In this document: in pieces, positions 53,291 through 61,550 of the stretch
Numbering within the stretch: the stretch's first letter is position 1
How the letters are laid out: each line of letters begins with the position of its first letter
Source of the DNA: Ruminococcus sp. FMBCY1
Lineage (GTDB): Bacteria; Bacillota; Clostridia; Oscillospirales; Acutalibacteraceae
Length of the DNA stretch: 64,000 nucleotides
Assembly (NCBI RefSeq): GCF_023921805.1
Contig: NZ_CP074197.1
Location: forward strand, 868,001-932,000
Reading direction: 5' to 3'
Program-made: the position numbers and the translations under genes
The notes under the pieces: generated by a model
Databases searched by the model: none
What the model saw: only the letters and a program-made list of their open reading frames with translations
Told to the model about the DNA's origin: nothing

Positions 53291-53304
53291 GCATATTGTA
53301 TGTA

Positions 53305-54126
53305 TCAGACTGCCAGATCAAAAAACCTTACATTACCGCAGCTGATAATGAAATTCTGTGTTTCGTGCCATTTACTTTCACCTGTGTAGAAACAGATGAT
53401 TCTGTGCTGAACAGCCGAACCGTTGTTGTCAAAAATATAAGAAACCGCTGCTTTAACATCTGAGTTTGGCTCAATGTTTGTCGGGGCATAGTACTTATAT
53501 TCATCTATAATGTAATCAATAGATGTATTACCGGAAAGGTTCATAGCATCTCTGATTGATTGGGCAACGAGAGCACATCCCTCATAACCCATAGTACCTG
53601 CCTCACCCATTACAAGGCGCTCGAGTTTTGCTCTGTCATAATCAGAAAGAGTTACCCTGCTCGGAGAATAAGATGTGTCAGGATTATCAATACTTACAAG
53701 ATAAGTCTGTACACTCTCTGTAGGCTGTGTTTCTTCTTCTTTTTCTTCAACAGGCTTAGTAGTTGCCTTAGTTTCCGTTTTGTTCTCCTTTGCGGGAGCT
53801 GTTGTAGGCTTGGTAGCCTTTTCTGTCGGTTTGGTTGCCGCTGTGCTTTCCTCTGCTTTTTTGTCAGCAGTTTCCGTAGGTACTGTTTCCGCACAATTTT
53901 CAGCAATTGACTGTGAGAAAGTATCAATACCGCCAACGGAGTATGCAGCCGCTCTGCTGTCAGCATAAGCATCAACACTTGGCGCAAGTGTTGTGGTAGG
54001 AATAAGCAGGCAAGCAGATGCCAGTATTATAGCACTTATAAAAGAAATAGGTTTAAGTGCTCTGCTTGTCTTTTTTGCAGTAACCTGTTTTTTGCCATTT
54101 TCTGTATGTTTATTATTTGTTCTCAA
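53305..54126 (-). CDS. Secreted cell-wall hydrolase, SleB-like catalytic domain
   Basis: A 273-residue secreted protein: signal peptide or anchor (about 23-45, ISFISAIILASACLLIP), a Thr/Lys/Glu-rich linker (TKPTEKATKPTTAPAKENK) and a C-terminal domain of about 120 residues with KLERLVMGEAGTMGYEGCALVAQ and the final HRIICFYTGESKW, the SleB/hydrolase_2 lysozyme-like pattern; the Glu in MGEAG is the expected catalytic residue. It should cleave peptidoglycan glycan strands. The start is TTG eight bases after GGAGG; the longer frame above it crosses the promoter. A candidate WalR box lies upstream. Confidence 0.8.
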   Translation of the reverse strand: MRTNNKHTENGKKQVTAKKTSRALKPISFISAIILASACLLIPTTTLAPSVDAYADSRAAAYSVGGIDTFSQSIAENCAETVPTETADKKAEESTAATKPTEKATKPTTAPAKENKTETKATTKPVEEKEEETQPTESVQTYLVSIDNPDTSYSPSRVTLSDYDRAKLERLVMGEAGTMGYEGCALVAQSIRDAMNLSGNTSIDYIIDEYKYYAPTNIEPNSDVKAAVSYIFDNNGSAVQHRIICFYTGESKWHETQNFIISCGNVRFFDLAV

Positions 54127-54232
54127 AAATTTATCCTCCCTGTGATTAGCATAATTCAAAACCAATATTCGGCTGTGTTTTATGCGACTTCCTTTAGTCG
54201 TTAAAATTTTATCAAACACACAATTCGTTGTT

Positions 54233-54261
54233 ATTAAACCACATTTTTTTGAAAAATGCAA
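54233..54261 (-). promoter_or_regulatory. Extended -10 promoter of the SleB-like gene
   Basis: TTTAAT with upstream TGG forms an extended -10, with TTGCAT 17 bases further upstream. It leaves a leader of about 100 bases containing a small hairpin (CGACT/AGTCG). Confidence 0.5.
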
Positions 54262-54291
54262 ATTTTCAGCCCTGTTATTTTTTGTTACTTT

Positions 54292-54308
54292 TGTTATATT
54301 GTTGTAAC
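54292..54308 (+). promoter_or_regulatory. Candidate WalR box upstream of the SleB-like gene
   Basis: TGTTAT, five bases, TGTAAC fits the WalR (YycF) consensus TGTWAH-N5-TGTWAH in full, in reverse orientation to the gene. Two more half sites (TGTTAT, TGTTAC) precede it. It lies about 30 bases upstream of the -35, the usual activator place, and WalRK governs wall hydrolases in Firmicutes. Confidence 0.45.
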
Positions 54309-54412
54309 AATCAAATTTTAATTTTCTCATAAACACAAATAATTGTTTAATTTGCATAAATTAGCGAATACTTCTTAGTGGATTGTGCAAAATAGGTAGA
54401 AAATCAATTTTT

Positions 54413-54700
54413 TTAGAATTTCTCTTTAAATCTTGGCTTTTTGCACCTTTTTACGGGATTCGGCATGGAACAGGATATGATAATTGTATCTTCACCTATA
54501 AGTTCAATTTTCTCCCACGGAATTATATAATCCTCACATTTACCTATAAAGCCCAGAAAACTGCTCCTGCCGAATATAACAAGCGACACTATTTTTGCAC
54601 ACTTGGTATCTACTATAACATCATCCACAAAACCTATTCTGCAGCCGTCACACGCACTTATTACTTCCTTATGTCTTATATCTGTAAGTCTGCAATTCAT
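54413..54700 (-). CDS. ylmC: YlmC/YmxH family sporulation protein (PRC-barrel)
   Basis: A 95-residue PRC-barrel protein of the YlmC/YmxH family: RLTDIRHKEVISACDGCRIGFVDDVIVDT near the start and YIIPWEKIELIGEDTIII near the end. YlmC-type genes are conserved in endospore formers; the biochemical role is unknown. GGAGG eight bases before the ATG at 54700 gives the start. Confidence 0.9.
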   Translation of the reverse strand: MNCRLTDIRHKEVISACDGCRIGFVDDVIVDTKCAKIVSLVIFGRSSFLGFIGKCEDYIIPWEKIELIGEDTIIISCSMPNPVKRCKKPRFKEKF

Positions 54701-54718
54701 AAAAAAAGCCTCCATTCA

Positions 54719-54747
54719 TTGACTTTTATATATATATTTGATAGAAT
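54719..54747 (+). promoter_or_regulatory. Sigma-A promoter of degV
   Basis: TTGACT and TAGAAT with a 17-base spacer, 41 bases before the degV start. Confidence 0.8.
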
Positions 54748-54788
54748 AAACTTATATGACAAATGTACACTACAAAGGAGATGTTTTT

Positions 54789-55661
54789 ATGGATTATATT
54801 TTTATGACCGATTCCTCCTGTGACCTTTCTGCTGAAATTGCCAAGGAGATTAATGTTGAAATTCTGCCAATGGAATTTACTATGGAGGACAAGTCTTACC
54901 TCCACTATGCAGATGCAAGAATGATGAGTCTTGATGACTTTTATTCTAAGCTCAAAAGCGGCATTGACTCAAAAACCACCCAAATTAACTACAATAATTT
55001 TATAAATTATTTTGAACCGTATTTAAAAGCCGGAAAGGATATACTTTATACAGGTATCTGTACAGGTCTTAGCGGAACTTATAACACTTGTCTTATGGCT
55101 GTAAAAGATTTGCAGGAAAAATATTCTGACAGAAAAATTGTTATTATTGATTCTATGTGCGACTCTGTCGGACTTGGCCTGCTTATTTACCTTGCAGGTC
55201 AGAAGTACACAGAAGGTGTTTCAATCGAAGAGCTTGAACAGTATATCAATGATATTAAACTCAAGGTTTGTCACTGGTTCATTGTTGAAGACCTCGACCA
55301 TCTTAAGAGAGGCGGCAGAATTTCCGCCGTTGCGGCTACATTCGGTAAGGCTTTGCAGATTAAACCTCTTATAAGTGTAGATGAAGGAGGGCATCTTATT
55401 AATGTAGGTAAAGTAAGAGGCGCAAGCAATGTGTATAATTCTCTTGTTTCGCATTTTGAGCGTGACGCTGAAAGCCCGAAAGAGCAGACTGTATTTATAG
55501 GTCATGCAGACAACAAAGAAGGTGCTCTTGAACTTCAAAAAAGAATCAAGGGTATGTGCAAAAAATCAATTATCTGCGATATAGGTCCGGTTATCGGTTC
55601 TCATGTAGGTTCAGGCATGCTTGCTATTCTTTTCCTCGGCACAAGAAATTTAAAATCTTAA
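54789..55661 (+). CDS. DegV family fatty-acid-binding protein (FakB-like)
   Basis: A 290-residue DegV protein with the two-domain fatty-acid-binding fold. FMTDSSCDLS near the start, IDSMCDSVGLGLLIY, and VEDLDHLKRGGRISAVAA near 175 (family signature) are present. FakB proteins hold a fatty acid for phosphorylation by the FakA kinase; no fakA lies here. AAGGAG eight bases before the ATG sets the start. Confidence 0.92.
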   Translation: MDYIFMTDSSCDLSAEIAKEINVEILPMEFTMEDKSYLHYADARMMSLDDFYSKLKSGIDSKTTQINYNNFINYFEPYLKAGKDILYTGICTGLSGTYNTCLMAVKDLQEKYSDRKIVIIDSMCDSVGLGLLIYLAGQKYTEGVSIEELEQYINDIKLKVCHWFIVEDLDHLKRGGRISAVAATFGKALQIKPLISVDEGGHLINVGKVRGASNVYNSLVSHFERDAESPKEQTVFIGHADNKEGALELQKRIKGMCKKSIICDIGPVIGSHVGSGMLAILFLGTRNLKS

Positions 55662-55677
55662 TATTCAGGCAAAATAT

Positions 55678-55710
55678 ACGGCTGAGTTTTCAAAGCGAAG
55701 ACTCAGCCGT
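55678..55710. terminator. Bidirectional terminator between degV and the DUF3789 gene
   Basis: Perfect 10-bp arms ACGGCTGAGT/ACTCAGCCGT with T runs on both strands, serving two convergent genes. Confidence 0.88.
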
Positions 55711-55721
55711 TTTTATTTTCT

Positions 55722-55805
55722 TCAATTATGATAATACAGCAGACACATTACGCTTACTCCGATAATGCCTCCTATAAATACACCTATAATTATACCGACA
55801 ATCAT
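55722..55805 (-). CDS. 27-residue DUF3789-like membrane peptide
   Basis: A very short gene: ATG behind TAGGAGG, a glycine-rich membrane helix (VGIIIGVFIGGIIGVSVMCLL) and a YYHN tail. The helix pattern with GG and MCL matches small DUF3789 proteins common in Clostridia; function unknown. A shared terminator follows at 55678-55710. Confidence 0.65.
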   Translation of the reverse strand: MIVGIIIGVFIGGIIGVSVMCLLYYHN

Positions 55806-55825
55806 ATTTTACCTCCTATACACAA

Positions 55826-55858
55826 TTTGACATTTATTATTTTGAATGTATGTAATAA
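55826..55858 (+). promoter_or_regulatory. Candidate spoIIGA promoter with Spo0A-like box
   Basis: TTTGACA (one mismatch from the reverse Spo0A box TTCGACA) doubles as a -35, with TAATAA 20 bases later. In Bacillus the spoIIG promoter also has an over-long spacer and needs Spo0A. Confidence 0.4.
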
Positions 55859-55875
55859 TAGTAAAGGGGCTTTTT

Positions 55876-56673
55876 ATGAATAATATTTACATTGATGTTC
55901 TAATCACGGTAAACATATTTATAGATTATTTTTTACTGATGCTGACAAAGAAAATCATCGGTTCAAATATAAAATATTTCAGAGTAATAATAGGAAGTAT
56001 TGTCGGCGGACTTTTCAGCCTCACCGCTCTGCTCCCTGTACTGCCGTTCGGATTAAATATTCTCACCGATTTGGCGGTCGCTATGTTAATAATTTTTATT
56101 ACCTTTGGAAAATGCAAAATTAAAACATACATAAAGCGGGTACTTATTTTCTTTGCACTTTCATTTTCTTTTGGCGGACTTATGATTTTTATATACCTCG
56201 CTTTTAAACCAAAAGGTATGGGAATATACAATGATGTAATTTACTTTGACATCTCCCCTGTTTTGCTGATAATTCTTACCCTCGTATGCTATTATATTCT
56301 TTTACTTATAAAAAAACTGACGAAAAGCGTTTACAAGTCAGATATTCATAATATAGAAATAAAAATAAATGACAAGTGCTATATATTTAACGCAAAACTT
56401 GATACAGGCTGCAATGTAAAAGAGCCGTTTTCGGGCAAGAGCGTGATAGTAGCCGAAAAAGAGGTGTTTAATGATTTTGTCCCCGACAAAACAAAGGTCA
56501 GATTAATTCCGTTCACAAGCCTTGGCGGCAGCGGAATACTGCAAGGCTTTTGTGCCGACAACATTATTATTGACGGAAAGGAAGCGGATAATTCGGTTTA
56601 TATAGGAATTTGCGAAAACATCTTTAAAGATGATATAAAGGCAATAATACCAAGTGAACTTATCAATAACTGA
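55876..56673 (+). CDS. spoIIGA: Sigma-E processing peptidase SpoIIGA
   Basis: A 265-residue protein with five N-terminal membrane helices (about 1-150) and a C-terminal aspartic-protease domain with the catalytic motif [13 protein letters not shown] (Asp176). SpoIIGA, in the septal membrane, dimerises when told by SpoIIR and cuts pro-sigma-E. AAGGGG six bases before the ATG at 55876 sets the start. sigE follows 14 bases later, as in all endospore formers. Confidence 0.93.
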   Translation: MNNIYIDVLITVNIFIDYFLLMLTKKIIGSNIKYFRVIIGSIVGGLFSLTALLPVLPFGLNILTDLAVAMLIIFITFGKCKIKTYIKRVLIFFALSFSFGGLMIFIYLAFKPKGMGIYNDVIYFDISPVLLIILTLVCYYILLLIKKLTKSVYKSDIHNIEIKINDKCYIFNAKLDTGCNVKEPFSGKSVIVAEKEVFNDFVPDKTKVRLIPFTSLGGSGILQGFCADNIIIDGKEADNSVYIGICENIFKDDIKAIIPSELINN

Positions 56674-56687
56674 CAGGAGAAATTGCA

Positions 56688-57389
56688 ATGAACATTATGC
56701 AGATTCTAAGAAAAATAAGATTATTTTTTAATTTTGACGATGAAGTATTTTATATTAACGGAAGTGAAACTCTGCCTCCGCCTCTTACAAAATCAGAAGA
56801 AGCCGAAATAATGCAAAGAATAACAGACGGTGACAACAGTGCCAGAGAAGAATTGATTACCCATAACTTAAGACTTGTTGTATATATTGCCAAGAAATAC
56901 GATTCGCCGAGCGCAAGCGCAGAGGATTTAATTTCAATAGGAACTATAGGGCTTATAAAAGCGGTAAAAACATTTTCACCCGAAAAAAACATAAAACTTG
57001 CTACATATGCTTCACGCTGTATTGAAAATGAAATACTGATGTTCCTGCGAAAATCCTCTCAATTGAAAAACGAAGTATCTATTGATGAACCGTTAAATAC
57101 AGATTGGGACGGCAACGAACTGTTATTATGTGATATTTTAGGAAGTGACCCTGACCTTGTAAATAAAGATATTGAAAATGAACTTGAAAAAAGGCTTGTA
57201 CTGCAAGCGGTATCAAAACTTAATCAAAGAGAATGTTTGATTATGGAATTGCGATTCGGTCTTAACGGCAGAAAAGAACATACACAAAAACAGGTTGCCG
57301 ACAAACTCGGTATATCGCAATCCTATATTTCTCGATTAGAAAAAAAGATTATTCGCAGGCTTAAGCATGAACTTGAAAAGGCTGTATAA
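56688..57389 (+). CDS. sigE: RNA polymerase sporulation sigma factor SigE
   Basis: A 233-residue sigma-70 family factor. The N-terminal pro-region ([22 protein letters not shown]) is the part removed by SpoIIGA; the ETLPPPL segment, region 2 ([19 protein letters not shown]) and region 4 helix-turn-helix ([19 protein letters not shown]) follow. It drives early mother-cell genes, probably including spoIVA and spoVM here. GGAGA eight bases upstream. Confidence 0.96.
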   Translation: MNIMQILRKIRLFFNFDDEVFYINGSETLPPPLTKSEEAEIMQRITDGDNSAREELITHNLRLVVYIAKKYDSPSASAEDLISIGTIGLIKAVKTFSPEKNIKLATYASRCIENEILMFLRKSSQLKNEVSIDEPLNTDWDGNELLLCDILGSDPDLVNKDIENELEKRLVLQAVSKLNQRECLIMELRFGLNGRKEHTQKQVADKLGISQSYISRLEKKIIRRLKHELEKAV

Positions 57390-57482
57390 CGACTATATAA
57401 CTTAACCTAAATTTTTAATTCTTAATTAAAGCTATACACTAAACTATAATTCTTCATTTTTCAATAAATAATCCATAAGATG

Positions 57483-57508
57483 AAACGGACGCTTAAAAAC
57501 GCCCGTTT
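57483..57508 (+). terminator. Terminator after sigE
   Basis: Arms AAACGGACG/CGCCCGTTT with one mismatch, followed by TTCATT. Confidence 0.6.
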
Positions 57509-57512
57509 TTCA

Positions 57513-57863
57513 TTAAAAAATCGCATCATCAGCAAGTGTAGAGCCGTTTTCCATTCTGCCCTCTACATAATCTTCAACACCGTCTGTTAAACCGTCGTCA
57601 CGATTTTCGTATTCTTCATTTCCGATAATTCCGTCACCGTCACGAACTCTGCCGTTACGCTCGGCATCATCTGTCATAGAATCGGCTTTACTCTCGACTT
57701 TGTTTTTATCGTCTGATTTAGAGTCTTCGTTTTTGGAATTCTCGGAAGTTGCGGAACTATGTGCAGAAGTTTCGTTTTTAGAATTATTCTTATTACCGCC
57801 GCAACCTGTAAGTGCCGTAGCAAATGCAATGGTTGCAAGCAATGCAGCAATTATTTTTTTCAT
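57513..57863 (-). CDS. Small acidic lipoprotein of unknown function
   Basis: A 116-residue lipoprotein with lipobox ALTGC (Cys21), followed by a low-complexity Ser/Lys/Asp/Asn region (NKNNSKNETSAHSSATSE) and an acidic tail (GLTDGVEDYVEGRMENGS). The ATG at 57863 is preferred to a start 12 codons upstream because it begins the signal peptide. No family recognised. It lies between convergent sigE and the mscS gene. Confidence 0.7.
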   Translation of the reverse strand: MKKIIAALLATIAFATALTGCGGNKNNSKNETSAHSSATSENSKNEDSKSDDKNKVESKADSMTDDAERNGRVRDGDGIIGNEEYENRDDGLTDGVEDYVEGRMENGSTLADDAIF

Positions 57864-57885
57864 AAAACCATCCTTAATAAACAAA

Positions 57886-57913
57886 AATAGTGCCCTCAAA
57901 TGAAGGCACTATT
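57886..57913 (-). terminator. Terminator of the mscS gene
   Basis: Perfect 9-bp arms AATAGTGCC/GGCACTATT with T runs on both sides, 32 bases past the mscS stop. It sits in the 5' region of the lipoprotein gene. Confidence 0.75.
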
Positions 57914-57945
57914 ATTTTTAGCAATAGTTTTGCTTTTATGAATTT

Positions 57946-58752
57946 TTATTCTTTAACAAGCTGAATATGCGGATACGGAATTGTTACTCCGTTCTTTTTA
58001 AATTCTTTTAGTACATTTTCCTGCATCATATAATAAACACCGTAATAATCATCGGGTTCTACCCACACCCAAGCAACAATTTGAATACCGCTGTCAAGAT
58101 ATTTATCAACATATACCTTTGGTTCGGGATCTTTTAAAACCCTTTCATCTGACTTTGCAAGGTCAAGAATTATCTTACGAACAAGGTCAATGTCATCATC
58201 ATAGCCTACAGTATATGACAAATTAATTCTGCGGTTTGTCTGACCTGTACAGTTTGTTACATTGTTTGCGGTAAGTCTTGAATTTGGAATATTTACAATT
58301 TTATTGTCAAAAGTATGAATTTGAGTTGAAAAAACACGAATACTTCTAACATATCCTTTTATGCCCTCAAATTCAAGAATATCTCCTGCAACAAAAGGTT
58401 TACTTATAAGAATTACCACGCCACTCGCCACATTTCCCAGTGATTCCTGCAATGCAAGACCGGCAGTAATTGCCGCAGCGGCAAATGTAGTTATGATTGA
58501 AGAAACATTAACTCCGATTGTAGAGAGCGCTGTCATAACAACAATCAAATATAAAACTATTTTTAATATAGAAAAGAAAAATGTAATAACAGTACGCTCA
58601 ATCTTACTTTTATTAATAATTTTTCTGATTAGCTTTAACAGTAATTTTACAATTAAACTGCCTACAACAAATACAAGCAGAAAAATAAGAATTTTCGGCA
58701 AATATTTTTCATTAAAAGAATTTAGTGCAGAAATAAAATCAAAATCATCCAT
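57946..58752 (-). CDS. Small-conductance mechanosensitive channel (MscS family)
   Basis: A 268-residue MscS homologue with three membrane helices, the pore-lining TM3 with GLALQESLGNVASGVVILISKPF near 100 and the beta domain with VNIPNSRLTANNVTN near 152. It releases solutes when the membrane is stretched by osmotic downshock. GGTGAT and the ATG at 58752 set the start; the gene overlaps the end of the MORN protein gene by four bases. Confidence 0.92.
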   Translation of the reverse strand: MDDFDFISALNSFNEKYLPKILIFLLVFVVGSLIVKLLLKLIRKIINKSKIERTVITFFFSILKIVLYLIVVMTALSTIGVNVSSIITTFAAAAITAGLALQESLGNVASGVVILISKPFVAGDILEFEGIKGYVRSIRVFSTQIHTFDNKIVNIPNSRLTANNVTNCTGQTNRRINLSYTVGYDDDIDLVRKIILDLAKSDERVLKDPEPKVYVDKYLDSGIQIVAWVWVEPDDYYGVYYMMQENVLKEFKKNGVTIPYPHIQLVKE

Positions 58753-58756
58753 TTTA

Positions 58757-60253
58757 TCACCATTCAATAATATGTTCTGAAATTTTCTTTCCGTTTTCCC
58801 ATATTGAAATATAGAAATTGCCGTTCTCGTCTAAAGAAATGCATTTTCCGTTTTTAACTCCGTTTGCATAATCGGCAACATCAATAAATGTACCGTCTTT
58901 ATTAAACCTTGCGCCGTAGTTTGTCGGAGAATTATTCTCCCATTTACCTATATGCATTGTTCCGTCAGAAGTTCTGTATCCTACACCTGCGCCGCTGCGT
59001 TGATTCTCTTTCCAATCGCCGACATAGTTAATATCGCCGTTTTTATAGTAAAATACACCAAAGCCGTCACGCTTGCCTTGTGCATATTCACCGTCATACG
59101 CTGTAATTCCACTTGGAGATACGGTTCTTCCTCTGCCTGTACGCAAACCGTTTTCATCTACCGCACCAAAATACTCATAATTGCCCGAAGTAGTGCTTAC
59201 CACTGCGTCAGATTTTCTTTCTTCTTCTGCAGTTATAACATCACCTTCCTCGACAACGGTATTTTGTAAATTATTATCGTCTTTACTTTCCGTTTCGTCG
59301 GATTTTTCAAACTTTTCAGCCTGTTCGATAACTTCATCATCGTGATTTTCGGTAACTTTTTCTTCAACGCTTTCATCGGTTTGTGCGAGAACATCGGTTT
59401 CTTCATCTGCTACTTCGACACCCGAATGTTCAATAACCTGACCGAACAGATTTTTATTTGTCTTATGTGCCTCCTCAAGGATTTTCTCTATCCTGTCATA
59501 AGCGGTTATCTGTGGCTGCGGCTCTTTAAATGTATCTTGAAGATACTCAAGTGATGACAAATCTATCGGATTTTCAGGAGAATAATCCGGTAAAAATTTA
59601 TCCGTCTCAAGCTTAAACCTGCTCGGTTTCGGCTCGTTTACTGTATTTTCTTTACTTTCTTCTTTTACAGAATATTTCGGCACAAAACTGCTGTCATACC
59701 ATATCATTCCGTTGTTAGAGTAAACAAGTGCGGCACTGTTTCCGTCTGAATTTTTATCTGACGGAAATAAGGTTTCACTGCCAACCTTGCGGTTATTGCT
59801 GAAAGTAATTTTTTCAATAACAATTACATCATCAATCTTTTTTGGTGATACGGTGCAAAGTCTTTCGCCCTCAATGCTTTTGTCAAAGTACTCGGTTCTT
59901 ATCCACAAATGTAAGCTGTCAAAAAATTGCTTTTTATAAACAGTGGCATTTTCGGTATAATACCTCACGCAGTAAATTCCGCCTGTTTCTCGCTTTACAG
60001 ACTGATACGGACGAAGATTTTTTGTCACTTTCCACGATAAAGGCTGATTTTTACTCATTTTGTAAGAGAGCTTGTACGATACATCATCTAAAAGAATATC
60101 GGTATCATCAGCCTGTGGGCGGTGATTTGAATTAAAATAATTTGCACGCACGCCTGCAAGCGCATCGTTTTTAAAATCGAGCTTTTCAAAATCCGACACG
60201 CAAACAGAATAAAAAATCATATCCCTTGTCAATTCCTGCCGAGAGGTTATCAT
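58757..60253 (-). CDS. MORN-repeat protein
   Basis: A 498-residue protein without signal peptide. The N-terminal 200 residues form a domain I do not recognise (many Tyr/Trp, LSYKMSKNQPLSWKVTKN), the middle is acidic and low-complexity (VTENHDDEVIEQAEKFEKSD), and the last 130 residues are about five MORN repeats (YDGEYAQGKRDGFGVFYY, YVGDWKENQRSGAGVGY, HIGKWENNSPTNYGARF). MORN repeats bind lipids or proteins; the ending suggests a structural or membrane-associated role. The start follows AAAGGA at 11 bases. It is coupled to the mscS gene by a small overlap. Confidence 0.78.
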   Translation of the reverse strand: MITSRQELTRDMIFYSVCVSDFEKLDFKNDALAGVRANYFNSNHRPQADDTDILLDDVSYKLSYKMSKNQPLSWKVTKNLRPYQSVKRETGGIYCVRYYTENATVYKKQFFDSLHLWIRTEYFDKSIEGERLCTVSPKKIDDVIVIEKITFSNNRKVGSETLFPSDKNSDGNSAALVYSNNGMIWYDSSFVPKYSVKEESKENTVNEPKPSRFKLETDKFLPDYSPENPIDLSSLEYLQDTFKEPQPQITAYDRIEKILEEAHKTNKNLFGQVIEHSGVEVADEETDVLAQTDESVEEKVTENHDDEVIEQAEKFEKSDETESKDDNNLQNTVVEEGDVITAEEERKSDAVVSTTSGNYEYFGAVDENGLRTGRGRTVSPSGITAYDGEYAQGKRDGFGVFYYKNGDINYVGDWKENQRSGAGVGYRTSDGTMHIGKWENNSPTNYGARFNKDGTFIDVADYANGVKNGKCISLDENGNFYISIWENGKKISEHIIEW

Positions 60254-60290
60254 AAGGCGAAAATCCTTTCAATATAAGAATACAAAATCA

Positions 60291-60309
60291 GGGCGAACAT
60301 AGTCCGCCC
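60291..60309 (-). terminator. Terminator of pfkA
   Basis: On the minus strand GGGCGGAC, TAT, GTTCGCCC forms an eight-pair stem (one G-U) followed by TGATTTTGT, 35 bases past the pfkA stop. Confidence 0.75.
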
Positions 60310-60343
60310 CGACACTTTAAAAACTGATTAAATTATCTGATTA

Positions 60344-61312
60344 TCAGATAGAAATTGTCATAGCAATCTTGTAAAGATCCTCGTCAAATACACGCTGCAT
60401 ATCAAGAGCCTCATTGATATCGAGGTCAATAATTTTGCCGTCTTTCATTGCTACAACACGGTTACCGAGATTTCTCTCAAGCAACTCTACTGCTCTGAAT
60501 CCCATCTCACTTGCAACAACTCTGTCACGAAGTGTAGGTGAACCGCCACGCTGAACATGACCGAGAATTGTAGCACGGGTTTCAATGCCAAGTCTGTTTT
60601 CTACATAATTAGCAAGCTCTGCAACCTTGCCTACACCCTCAGCAACAACAACGATAAAGTGCTTTTTGCCTGTTTTCTGAGTATTTACAATTCTCTGAAT
60701 AACATCTCTTTCAATGTTATATGGAATTTCAGGAACAAGGATAGCTGTTGCGCCTGTTGCAATACCTGTCTGCAAAGCAATGTCGCCGCAGCGTCTGCCC
60801 ATTACCTCAACGATTGAGCAACGGTCGTGTGACTGAGCTGTATCACGAATACGGTCAACCATCTGAAGTGCTGTATTCATAGCTGTATCAAAGCCTACTG
60901 TATATTCTGAACAAGCAATATCATTATCAATTGTACCCGGAATACCGATACAGTTAATACCTGCGTTTGTAAGAGCACGAGCGCCCTTAAAAGAACCGTC
61001 GCCGCCGATTACAACAACGCCTGAAACATCAATACTTCTGCAAAAATCAGCCGCTCTCTTAATACCTGCGGGAGTAGCAAACTCTTCACTTCTTGCTGTG
61101 TAAAGCATTGTACCGCCAAAGCCGATAATATCCGAAACACTGCGAAGATTCATTTCCTGAACATCGCCGTTAAGCAAACCATTGTATCCACGGTAAACAC
61201 CGTAAACTCTCATACCTTTATTTATACCTGCACGAACTACTGCTCTTACAGCGGCATTCATACCAGGAGCGTCACCGCCACTTGTTAATACTGCTATTGA
61301 TTTCTGAGCCAT
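60344..61312 (-). CDS. pfkA: ATP-dependent 6-phosphofructokinase
   Basis: A 322-residue PfkA: ATP site LTSGGDAPGMNAAVRAVVR, GGDGSFKGA near 103 (with the ATP-type glycine), substrate motif GTIDNDIACSEYTVGFDTA near 126, and allosteric region. It commits glycolysis by phosphorylating fructose 6-phosphate. GGAGGTATAATCAA sets the start; a consensus-like promoter lies at 61347-61375. Confidence 0.97.
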   Translation of the reverse strand: MAQKSIAVLTSGGDAPGMNAAVRAVVRAGINKGMRVYGVYRGYNGLLNGDVQEMNLRSVSDIIGFGGTMLYTARSEEFATPAGIKRAADFCRSIDVSGVVVIGGDGSFKGARALTNAGINCIGIPGTIDNDIACSEYTVGFDTAMNTALQMVDRIRDTAQSHDRCSIVEVMGRRCGDIALQTGIATGATAILVPEIPYNIERDVIQRIVNTQKTGKKHFIVVVAEGVGKVAELANYVENRLGIETRATILGHVQRGGSPTLRDRVVASEMGFRAVELLERNLGNRVVAMKDGKIIDLDINEALDMQRVFDEDLYKIAMTISI

Positions 61313-61346
61313 TTGATTATACCTCCATAAGGTTTTTTACTTCTTA

Positions 61347-61375
61347 ATTATAATACAATCTTTCACCCTTTACAA
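61347..61375 (-). promoter_or_regulatory. Promoter of pfkA
   Basis: TTGTAA and TATAAT on the minus strand with a 17-base spacer, 35 bases before the pfkA start. Confidence 0.8.
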
Positions 61376-61473
61376 GACTAAATTTACTATTTTATTAAAA
61401 TTTTCTTTTCTTTTGCTTCCTTTAATATACATTTATATGATTTTATATGATTTTGTCCGTTTTCTGTGTGTTA

Positions 61474-61502
61474 TTGACTTTAAAATATTAACGATATATA
61501 AT
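61474..61502 (+). promoter_or_regulatory. Promoter of the glycosyltransferase gene
   Basis: TTGACT and TATAAT with a 17-base spacer, 49 bases before the start at 61551. Confidence 0.85.
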
Positions 61503-61550
61503 AGTATGTAATAAATGGATAATTCTGCGTTAATATATTCGGAGGCAATT

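Noticed and set aside
53694..53987. Gln/Arg/Leu-rich frame antiparallel in phase to the hydrolase linker
   Set aside because: An alternative frame of the Thr/Lys-rich linker of the SleB-like gene; composition explained by that repeat.
54127..54357. Upstream extension of the SleB-like protein
   Set aside because: It contains the probable promoter, and the TTG at 54126 is the first start with GGAGG; the signal peptide then lies correctly at the N terminus.
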